Below, one piece after another: positions 1 through 5,338 of a DNA stretch of 8,936 bases (positions are counted from its first letter, which is position 1; the number at the start of each line of letters is the position of its first letter). The notes below the pieces were generated by a model. That model worked only from the letters and a program-made list of their open reading frames with translations, was not told the DNA's origin and made no database searches. The stretch is from positions 1 through 8,936 of the forward strand of contig JAGHTV010000516.1 of assembly GCA_018065165.1 (NCBI GenBank), read 5' to 3'. This DNA is from Candidatus Sodaliphilus fimicaballi (lineage in GTDB: Bacteria > Bacteroidota > Bacteroidia > Bacteroidales > Muribaculaceae). Position numbers and translations under genes: made by a program.

Positions 1-2
1 TC

Positions 3-34
3 TTTGCATTGCATTTATTATGGGGCAATCTTTG
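3..34 (+). promoter_or_regulatory. Possible Bacteroidetes-type promoter (-33/-7)
   Basis: A TTTG at 3-6 is followed after 20 bases by AATCTTTG at 27-34. This matches seven of the eight specified bases of the Bacteroidetes primary sigma factor pattern (TTTG, about 19-21 bases, TAnnTTTG); only the T of the TA is replaced by A. Transcription would start near 40 and leave a leader of about 95 bases before the ATG at 136. TTTG motifs are common by chance, so this is a plausible site and not a proven one. Confidence 0.4.
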
Positions 35-135
35 AATTCGCAACACGAAGAGGGTTTTCATTATAGAGCAAACCAGTGCCCGTGATTGGGTGTGTTATAA
101 ATAGAAGTTTAATTTTATGTTGCGGCAAAAAAATT

Positions 136-918
136 ATGAAGAAATCTTTACTTTTTGGCATGATGTTGCTTGCAAGTGCAGCGACTGTTAACGCACAGGA
201 AGTTGTGCAGGTGGGTAGTTTGGAAGACGCTTCGTCAACTACCAAGTTCCCCTGGTATTCATCTTATGAGTGCAGCTCTTCGGAAATTGTTTACACAGCC
301 GATGACCTCAAGGATCTTCCTGCTGGTGATCTTTCTAAGCTCGAATTTGCAGTAACGGGCGGTCAGATGACTTACATTCACCTGCGCGTATGGCTTGAGA
401 ACACAGACGATACTCAGGTAGTGGGTGCAACTTCGGGCGCTATCAGAAACACTGACGAAATGACTAAGGTCTATGACACAGCTGGCAAGGGTTACTCCAT
501 GGACGAGCGCACACTGCAGGCTTACAGTGGTACTGGTTACCTTGATTGTCCTTTTGACACTAACTTTAAGTACACAGGTGGTGGTCTGCGCATTCGCTTC
601 GAGGCAACTGGTGAGAACTGGTGCCTAAGTGAGTTCGCTTTTTTTGTTGACCAAAGCAAGGTAAATGCAAGCAGCGATAAAAATTGCAGCACAATATATG
701 ACTTCACCGAGAGCGGTATGAAAACTCGCTCTGCTGAGGCTGAGAGAAGTTTCCCCGTTGTTCAGTTCACTGTTGAAGAGAAGACTACAGCTATCAACGA
801 TGTTGATGTTGAAGAGGTTAAGAACGTAACTTACTACAACATCTATGGCCAGAAGGTTGACGCTGACGCTAAGGGTCTCGTTATCTCAAGCGAAGGCAAG
901 AAGTTCTTCCGCAACTAA
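136..918 (+). CDS. Exported beta-rich surface protein with a secretion-type C-terminal tail
   Basis: A 260-aa protein of unknown specific function, probably cell-surface or secreted. I chose the ATG at 136 over an in-frame ATG at 76 because it places a classic signal peptide first: Lys2-Lys3, a hydrophobic core, and likely cleavage after 'VNA' (residue 20). The extra 20 residues of the longer form would bury it. The mature part resembles the beta-sandwich modules common in Bacteroidales surface proteins. It shows an 'IVYTADDL' entry strand, 'LRVWLENTDD' in the middle, 'TKVYD', and then a 'PFDTNFKYTGGGLRIRFE' strand pair. The C-terminus has a low-complexity acidic linker followed by YYNIYGQKVDADAKGLVI (233-250), a tail frequent at the ends of Bacteroidales exported proteins and related in pattern to secretion-signal tails ('Yn..Gqkv..'). 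It lies upstream of the FISUMP genes on the same strand but is closed by a strong hairpin, so it is probably its own transcription unit. The assignment rests on pattern recognition of the family. Confidence 0.85.
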   Translation: MKKSLLFGMMLLASAATVNAQEVVQVGSLEDASSTTKFPWYSSYECSSSEIVYTADDLKDLPAGDLSKLEFAVTGGQMTYIHLRVWLENTDDTQVVGATSGAIRNTDEMTKVYDTAGKGYSMDERTLQAYSGTGYLDCPFDTNFKYTGGGLRIRFEATGENWCLSEFAFFVDQSKVNASSDKNCSTIYDFTESGMKTRSAEAERSFPVVQFTVEEKTTAINDVDVEEVKNVTYYNIYGQKVDADAKGLVISSEGKKFFRN

Positions 919-951
919 TAAGCTATTAATGAGCAATCATTATAACCCACT

Positions 952-999
952 ATGATTCTCTGGGTTGCATGCACCAAGCATAGCGACCCAGAGAATTAT
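952..999 (+). terminator. Strong long hairpin, probable terminator of the first gene
   Basis: An 11-bp perfect inverted repeat (955-965 with 986-996) extends outward by three more pairs, one of them G-U, to 952/999. Inward it adds a G-U pair, two G-C pairs and, past one bulged A (982), four more pairs (969-972 with 978-981), leaving a 5-base loop ACCAA. That gives about 21 paired positions. It starts 33 bases after the stop codon at 918. No long T-tract follows ('tattacct'), so termination could be partial, and a role in RNA stability is equally possible. Confidence 0.6.
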
Positions 1000-1053
1000 T
1001 ACCTTAATAAAGGCAATTAAACCTTTAAATATCTTCTAATAATAGAAACAAGG

Positions 1054-1770
1054 ATGAAAAAGTTATTTTCTTTTTTACTTCTTGCTATCGTGTTGCCAAT
1101 GAGCGCATGGGCACAAAATAGCAAAGGCTCGATAGTTGTTACGCTTAACGATGGATCCAAGGTGAGCAACCCCCGTGGAGGAATTGCAAAAATCACCATT
1201 GAGGACGCTGTAATCAGCACTATCGAAGAGGTTGACCTGGGCTTGAGCGTCAAGTGGGCCAATGTAAATATGGACATCACTCAAGAAAGCAAGGTAGTAG
1301 CATCGCCCGAAATGCATGGTGGCTACTACGGATGGGCCGACCCTACTGGTCTCAAGACTATTGACGACAAGAATCAGTACCCCGCATACAACCGCCCCAA
1401 GAATATCTGTGGCGGCGAGTATGACATCGCTGCTCAGCAGATAGGTAACGGCTGGCGCCTCCCCACATCAAAGGAGTTTGAAGAGTCGCTCACCCTCAAA
1501 CACGAGCAAGTAACCGTTAACAGTGTTCCCGGCATTAAATTCACTGCCGAAAATGGCAACTCAATTTTCCTCCCCCTGGCAGGATATCGCTATAAGGAGA
1601 ATGTATTCCAGACTGGTGAGTATGGTTACTACTGGACAGGTGAACTCAACTCTGTACTCGACTGGATGGCTGTTGAGCTCAACTTGGGTGAGGGATTTAA
1701 CCGACTGTCAAACAACGTAATTTACAACGGTTGCTCGGTTCGTCCCGTAAAAGCTACAGCTGCTGAATAA
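1054..1770 (+). CDS. Exported single-domain FISUMP (Fib_succ_major) protein
   Basis: A 238-aa secreted protein. The signal peptide runs from Met1 to about Ala20 ('SAWA' then Q). Residues 26-50 form a short beta motif, 'IVVTLNDGSKV' then 'IAKITIED', of the kind found at the start of many Bacteroidales surface proteins. Residues 60-232 make one FISUMP domain (the Fibrobacter succinogenes major paralogous family). Its landmarks are VDLGLSVKWA at 60-69, YYGWADPTG at 91-99, GWRLPTSKEF at 133-142, NGNSIFLP at 167-174, GYYWTG at 191-196 and SVRPV at 228-232. The protein stops six residues after SVRPV, so it carries no sorting tail or dockerin. The family's biochemical function is not established; an adhesive or structural surface role is usually supposed. 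It is the first of a run of related + strand genes; I see no promoter motif in the 54 bases between the preceding hairpin and the ATG. The start codon is well supported by the signal peptide. Confidence 0.9.
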   Translation: MKKLFSFLLLAIVLPMSAWAQNSKGSIVVTLNDGSKVSNPRGGIAKITIEDAVISTIEEVDLGLSVKWANVNMDITQESKVVASPEMHGGYYGWADPTGLKTIDDKNQYPAYNRPKNICGGEYDIAAQQIGNGWRLPTSKEFEESLTLKHEQVTVNSVPGIKFTAENGNSIFLPLAGYRYKENVFQTGEYGYYWTGELNSVLDWMAVELNLGEGFNRLSNNVIYNGCSVRPVKATAAE

Positions 1771-1871
1771 TAGCAGTTTTTCTCAACATTTTTAGAGTCA
1801 TGAGTAAATAAAACGCATAGAGCTCCCGGCTCACAAAATACTAACAACGACAAACAAAAAAACAAAATATT

Positions 1872-2342
1872 ATGAAAAAGGTATTAGTCTTATTATTAGC
1901 AGTTTTTGCATCATTCCAAATTGCACAGGCAGCTTACACCAATGATGACCTAATCATTGAGACAAAAGACGGTAACACAGTAGCTTATCACTTGAGCACT
2001 CGTCCCGTAGTTACATTTGAACTTACCGACCTCGTACTCACATCAACTGACGTTAAGGTACAGTATCCTGTTACCGACGTTAAGGAACTTCGCTTTGCCG
2101 ATGGTACTACTGCCATCAACGATACAAAGGTGGGCGACATCACTTTCAGTGTAAACGGCGACATGATTAGCGCTAATGGTTTGGAAAACGGTAGCAACCT
2201 TGAGGTTTACAGCATCGACGGCAAAGAAATTGCTAAGGCAAGCGTAGATGCAACCGGCAAAGCACAGGTTAACATCAGTGACCTGGGTCAGGGTGTATAT
2301 GTAGTAAAGGCAGGCAAGAAGTCTTACAAAATTATGAAGTAA
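1872..2342 (+). CDS. Small exported protein with a type-A-like T9SS sorting tail
   Basis: A 156-aa protein. Residues 1-20 are a signal peptide (Lys2-Lys3, Leu/Val-rich core, cleavage after 'AQA'). Residues 26-78 repeat the beta motif of its neighbours, 'LIIETKDGNTVAYHL' followed by 'VKELRFADG'. The last 60 or so residues match the C-terminal type A sorting domain of the Bacteroidetes type IX secretion system in pattern: LEVYSIDGKEIAKA (110-123), then 'VNISDLGQGVYVVKAG' and a basic end 'KKSYKIMK'. In cargo proteins this tail guides export across the outer membrane and is then removed or anchored. Here almost no cargo precedes it, since only about 70 residues separate the signal peptide from the tail. 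It sits between two FISUMP genes with gaps of 101 and 46 bp. The 101-bp gap upstream holds only a weak 4-bp hairpin (1820-1832) and no clear promoter. The function is unknown; it could be a small surface subunit or a remnant of a larger protein. Confidence 0.85.
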   Translation: MKKVLVLLLAVFASFQIAQAAYTNDDLIIETKDGNTVAYHLSTRPVVTFELTDLVLTSTDVKVQYPVTDVKELRFADGTTAINDTKVGDITFSVNGDMISANGLENGSNLEVYSIDGKEIAKASVDATGKAQVNISDLGQGVYVVKAGKKSYKIMK

Positions 2343-2388
2343 GTTTACTATCCTTTTACTGTTAACCATTTTTTCAAAACAGACAACT

Positions 2389-3795
2389 ATGAAAGTTAAG
2401 ATACTAAGCACTATAGCATTGCTGTCGGTATTGTCACTCAGTAGCATGGCCGAGGTAAAGCACCACGTCATGGCAATAAACAAGACCGACAAAACTACAG
2501 AGCGCTTTGACATAGACGAAATTAAGAGCGTGAAGTTTAATCCTGCCCCCGAAGAGGATGCCTTTGAGGCTGTTGACCTGGGTCTGTCGGTAGAATGGGC
2601 AACTGCCAACCTCGACATTCACCGTTCGACTAAGGTTGCTAAGGGTCCCGAAGGTCAAGGTGGTCACTACGGCTGGGGCGACCCCACAGGTAACCACTCT
2701 GAACAGCCCGACAATAGCAGTTGGACACCCTATGAGCCCGACCGCGCTAAGTGTCTGTCGTACTATGGCGGCGAGGTACCTCCCATGGACATATGTGGTA
2801 CCGACCTCGACATTGCACGCGTACACTGGGGTGGCGACTGGCGAATGCCCTCTAGTGCCGAGCAAGACGAGTTGCGCGAGAAATGTACTTGGACTAAGGA
2901 GGTACTGAACAATGTGACCGGTTACCGTGTGACTGGCCCTAACGGCAACAGCATCTTCCTGCCCGCAGCAGGTTATCGTTTTGCTTCGAGCAACTTTGGT
3001 GGCGACTACCTGAGCTACTACTGGAGCGGTACACTCAACCCCAACCCCGGTCGCTCTGACTACGCATTCTATCTCGAGACTACTCCCGACTACTATACAT
3101 GGCTGAGCGCTGCACGTTACCTTGGTCAGAGTGTGCGTGCCGTGCGCGATGCTTACAGCATTGTCTTGGAGCAAAAGAACGGTAAAAAGCATGTATATCG
3201 CATCGACGAGGTAGAAAAAATCGACATCGAGGAGTTTACTACCCACGACGACTACTACGAGGCAGTTGACCTGGGCCTGAGCGTTAACTGGGCTGCAGTC
3301 AACCTCGACATCGACCAGTATGACTACGCTGCACCTGCTCCCGAGGTACTGGGTGGCTACTACGGCTGGGGCGATCCCACAGGCCGCAACCACTCAGAGA
3401 ACGAGGACGACTATCCCCGCTATGACCACGAGGTAAGCATCAGCGGTACCGACCTTGACCTGCTGCACACCTACTGGGGTGGCTCATGGCGCCTGCCCAC
3501 TATGGCCGAGTGTGAAGAGCTTCGCACCGAGTGCACATGGACTTGGGAAACCGTAAACGGCAAGCCTGGTTATCGCGTAACTGGTAAGAACGGCAACAGC
3601 ATCTTCCTGCCTACATCGGGATGGCGTATTGGTGAAACAATTAACCAGCAATATATTAACACTCACGGCTACTACTGGAGTGGTACTAACGTAGATGCAT
3701 TCTATGTATATGAGATTGCATTCTCATCTAAGTACCAGTGGTACTACAACTACCGCTACAACGGATACCAGATGCGTGGTGTAATTAAGAAATAA
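2389..3795 (+). CDS. Exported tandem double-FISUMP protein
   Basis: A 468-aa secreted protein with two FISUMP domains. The signal peptide ends near Ala21 ('SSMA' then E). A beta motif (22-51, 'ERFDIDEIKSVKFN') leads into domain 1 (62-252): VDLGLSVEWA at 62-71, WRMPS at 151-155, NGNSIFLP at 185-192, YYWSG at 210-214 and SVRAV at 248-252. A second copy of the beta motif follows (257-283, 'VLEQKNGKKHVYRIDEVEKI'), then domain 2 (293-466): VDLGLSVNWA, WRLPT at 367-371, NGNSIFLP at 401-408 and YYWSG at 428-432. Each repeat is therefore a 'beta motif + FISUMP' unit, which points to duplication of a whole gene body lacking its signal peptide. Domain 2 ends in 'GYQMRGVIKK', a degenerate form of the usual SVRPV end. 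There is no sorting tail. The stop codon lies 5 bp before the next gene, so the two are almost certainly co-transcribed. The function is unknown. Confidence 0.9.
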   Translation: MKVKILSTIALLSVLSLSSMAEVKHHVMAINKTDKTTERFDIDEIKSVKFNPAPEEDAFEAVDLGLSVEWATANLDIHRSTKVAKGPEGQGGHYGWGDPTGNHSEQPDNSSWTPYEPDRAKCLSYYGGEVPPMDICGTDLDIARVHWGGDWRMPSSAEQDELREKCTWTKEVLNNVTGYRVTGPNGNSIFLPAAGYRFASSNFGGDYLSYYWSGTLNPNPGRSDYAFYLETTPDYYTWLSAARYLGQSVRAVRDAYSIVLEQKNGKKHVYRIDEVEKIDIEEFTTHDDYYEAVDLGLSVNWAAVNLDIDQYDYAAPAPEVLGGYYGWGDPTGRNHSENEDDYPRYDHEVSISGTDLDLLHTYWGGSWRLPTMAECEELRTECTWTWETVNGKPGYRVTGKNGNSIFLPTSGWRIGETINQQYINTHGYYWSGTNVDAFYVYEIAFSSKYQWYYNYRYNGYQMRGVIKK

Positions 3796-3800
3796 AAGTC

Positions 3801-4721
3801 ATGAAACGTATTTCATTAATCTTAATCGCAATACTGGCACTGCTCGCCCAGCCCGCCAACGCTGAGGTGAAGCAGATGATGCTGGTGTTTACTGACACCG
3901 CCGGCGTTAGACAGATGATTCCTCTGGAGAGCGTCAAGAGCATGACATTTGACAACGACGTGATTGAGGAGGTTAAAGGTGGCCACGCTGTGGTTGACCT
4001 GGGTCTCTCAGTGAAATGGGCTTACAGTAACCTTGATATTAACGCTGACAATCTTGAAGTTGGTCCTTATAACTATAGCGACGCTCTTTATGGTTGGGCC
4101 GACCCCACTGGACTCAAGCGCTCTACCGATGCTAAGGACTATCCCAGCGAGGAAGAGTGTGGTTCACCCTTTGCTCCCGAGACCATTGTAAGCACTAAGT
4201 TTGACATCGCTCATGTAAAATGGGGTAGCGACTGGCGCCTGCCCAGCGATGCCGAGCTGAAAGAGCTCGTAAGCTCATGTACTTGGGAATGGGAAACTGT
4301 TAACGGCACTAATGGCTATCGCGTGACTGGTCCCAACGGCAACAGCATCTTCCTGCCTTGCAACGGCTGGCGCCATGGTGCAACAAAGGATGCTAAGGGC
4401 GTATCTGGTTTCTACTGGAGCGGCACAGTGTCTCACGACAGCCTTACAGGTTCGCGTAACCTTGCATTCAACTCAAATGTCCATAACACAGGCTATAGCA
4501 ACCGTGAATACGGTTTCTCAATTCGCCCCGTTGTTGACAAAGCTGTTGATGTGCTGGGCGACGTGAATGGTGACGGCATTGTTGACATTGCCGATGTTAA
4601 CGCTGCCACTGATATGATTCTTGGTCTGCAAGACGCAACTGCAGTTGCCGATGTAAATGGCGACGGCACGGTTGATGTAGCCGACATGAACGCTATAATC
4701 GACATCGTTCTGGGACTGTAA
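3801..4721 (+). CDS. Exported FISUMP protein with a C-terminal dockerin-like domain
   Basis: A 306-aa secreted protein. The signal peptide ends near Ala21 ('ANA' then E). The N-terminal beta motif (22-52, 'MIPLESVKSMTFDND') leads into one FISUMP domain (65-244): VDLGLSVKWA at 65-74, LYGWADPTG, WRLPS at 145-149, NGNSIFLP at 179-186, FYWSG at 204-208 and SIRPV at 240-244. Residues 253-306 form a dockerin type I-like module of two calcium-loop repeats. Each has the DxNxDGxxDxxD pattern, DVNGDGIVDIAD (254-265) and DVNGDGTVDVAD (284-295), and each is followed by a helix ending in 'ILGL' or 'VLGL'. Such modules bind calcium and, in cellulosome systems, a cohesin. In Bacteroidales they occur on many non-cellulosomal exported proteins with unknown partners, and no cohesin is visible in this window. 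The gene begins 5 bp after its upstream neighbour and is followed by a hairpin terminator. Confidence 0.9.
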   Translation: MKRISLILIAILALLAQPANAEVKQMMLVFTDTAGVRQMIPLESVKSMTFDNDVIEEVKGGHAVVDLGLSVKWAYSNLDINADNLEVGPYNYSDALYGWADPTGLKRSTDAKDYPSEEECGSPFAPETIVSTKFDIAHVKWGSDWRLPSDAELKELVSSCTWEWETVNGTNGYRVTGPNGNSIFLPCNGWRHGATKDAKGVSGFYWSGTVSHDSLTGSRNLAFNSNVHNTGYSNREYGFSIRPVVDKAVDVLGDVNGDGIVDIADVNAATDMILGLQDATAVADVNGDGTVDVADMNAIIDIVLGL

Positions 4722-4770
4722 CCTTCCTCCCACAGAGTTCTTTTTAGACATAAGAACATAAGTATATAAT

Positions 4771-4804
4771 GCTGCGCGTGACTACATAGGTGGTCGCGCG
4801 CAGT
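4771..4804 (+). terminator. GC-rich hairpin terminator after the FISUMP gene group
   Basis: CTGCGCGTGAC (4772-4782) pairs with GTCGCGCGCAG (4793-4803) over 11 positions with one internal G-U, plus an outer G-U at 4771/4804, leaving a loop of about 10 bases. A T-rich run 'ttattt' follows. It begins 49 bases after the stop codon at 4721 and is the natural end of the + strand transcript. Confidence 0.65.
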
Positions 4805-4823
4805 TATTTGTGTGGTAATTATT

Positions 4824-4891
4824 CCAGCCATATCGTCGTACCTACGGCACTTCCTTATGGCTGGCTACATTATCTCATCCCCAGAGGGATG
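4824..4891. repeat. REP-like cluster of hairpins
   Basis: A 9-bp perfect inverted repeat, CCAGCCATA (4824-4832) with TATGGCTGG (4856-4864), encloses a smaller imperfect stem, GTACC-TAC-GGCAC (4838-4850). Twelve bases later comes CATCCC-CAGA-GGGATG (4876-4891), a perfect 6-bp stem with a 4-base loop. Paired small stems of the form 'GTNCC TAC GGNAC' and 'CATCCC..GGGATG' resemble the dispersed intergenic palindromes associated with REP-type elements. Membership of a known family cannot be shown from one copy. A second terminator is an alternative reading for the outer stem, but no T-tract follows it. Confidence 0.45.
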
Positions 4892-4940
4892 CTGCCTGCT
4901 ACACAATAGTCATCCCAACTCCACAACCAATCTTTTTCGA

Positions 4941-4979
4941 CCGAACAATAAAATATTACTTTTTTTTATTGTTGTCCGG
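4941..4979. repeat. AT-rich inverted repeat
   Basis: AACAATAAAA (4944-4953) pairs perfectly with TTTTATTGTT (4964-4973). Outside it CCG (4941-4943) pairs with CGG (4977-4979) once three bases (GTC, 4974-4976) are bulged. The right arm merges into the left end of the 4973-5239 inverted-repeat segment, so this stem may belong to the end of the same element or be a terminator-like structure. Confidence 0.45.
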
Positions 4980-5031
4980 TAAAAACAAAAGAAAATATTT
5001 TATAATGATTTTATGCTTCGCTTAGAAAATG

Positions 5032-5046
5032 GCTTGCTCTGCAAGC
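5032..5046. repeat. Perfect short palindrome, 6-bp stem
   Basis: GCTTGC (5032-5037), loop TCT, GCAAGC (5041-5046). It lies inside the inverted-repeat-framed segment. Confidence 0.5.
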
Positions 5047-5086
5047 AAAATGTAATTACCTAATAAATAGAGAGTAATATTATTTT

Positions 5087-5100
5087 GTGGGCAGGCCCAC
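5087..5100. repeat. Perfect GC-rich palindrome, 6-bp stem
   Basis: GTGGGC (5087-5092), two-base spacer AG, GCCCAC (5095-5100), in otherwise AT-rich DNA. The two-base spacer is too tight for an RNA hairpin without opening the innermost pair, so a protein-binding dyad is also possible. Confidence 0.45.
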
Positions 5101-5277
5101 TATTTTCTTGGCGCTAGCCATATAAAATAAAAAGCTCATTTTCTTTTTTTTGTTCTATACCAAGCCCCTGTTATACCACAGTATCGTAACTCACAGAGTT
5201 TGGAAAAGTTAGAACAATTCCAATAAACTTTACCGGACACAACTAACTTTTTTTAGTGGACTGTAATATAACACAAT

Positions 5278-5305
5278 TAACCCCAGCCTTGAAGGGCTGG
5301 GGTTA
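5278..5305 (-). terminator. Terminator hairpin of the - strand operon
   Basis: TAACCCCAGCC (5278-5288) pairs perfectly with GGCTGGGGTTA (5295-5305) over 11 bp, with a 6-base loop TTGAAG. On the - strand it starts 34 bases after the stop of the glycoside-hydrolase-like gene (stop codon at 5339-5341). The downstream - strand sequence is T-rich but interrupted ('attgtgttatatt'). The symmetric stem could also stop any + strand readthrough. Confidence 0.75.
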
Positions 5306-5338
5306 TAAACATTAGAACAAATAATGTATGGTAAACTC

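Larger units (their letters stand above)
4973..5239. mobile_element. Possible MITE or collapsed insertion sequence framed by inverted repeats
   Basis: TGTCCGGTAAA (4973-4983) and its exact reverse complement TTTACCGGACA (5229-5239) frame 245 bases of AT-rich, non-coding DNA. The similarity goes further outward if two bases are inserted: both ends read 'GTTG..TCCGGTAA' in inverted orientation. A total size of about 267 bp, terminal inverted repeats, no coding capacity and an intergenic position all suit a miniature inverted-repeat element or a deleted insertion sequence. No clear target-site duplication is visible, and an 11-bp match could still be coincidence in AT-rich sequence, though the GC-containing core makes that less likely. 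Confidence 0.4.
4722..5338. other. Palindrome-rich intergenic region between converging gene groups
   Basis: About 600 bp with no convincing coding sequence, lying between the end of the FISUMP group (+) and the end of the - strand operon. From left to right it contains a GC-rich terminator hairpin, a cluster of REP-like hairpins, an AT-rich hairpin (4941-4979), a segment framed by an 11-bp inverted repeat, three short perfect palindromes, and the terminator of the - strand genes. Base composition changes sharply to AT-rich from about 4930, unlike the flanking genes. The best reading is a spot that has collected small mobile or repeat elements downstream of two transcription units. Confidence 0.7.

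Noticed and set aside
76..135. Longer N-terminus for the first gene starting at the ATG at 76
   Set aside because: It would add 20 residues in front of an obvious signal peptide that begins at the ATG at 136, and would overlap the likely untranslated leader.
2434..3393. Long open frame of 319 codons on the - strand opposite the double-FISUMP gene
   Set aside because: It mirrors a strongly supported FISUMP gene, is rich in Val/Cys/Ala in a way typical of antisense shadows, and shows no domain or signal.
1054..4721. Diversity-generating retroelement suggested by C-type-lectin-like motifs
   Set aside because: No reverse transcriptase, template repeat or adenine-biased variable repeat pair was seen in the window.
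5080..5139. 19-codon open frame on the - strand inside the intergenic palindrome region
   Set aside because: It is too short, has no supporting start context or homology, and its codons coincide with palindromes.
5197..5231. Bacteroidetes-type promoter with TTTG near 5200 and TAAACTTT near 5224
   Set aside because: The -7 element mismatches the key TTTG, and no + strand gene follows it.
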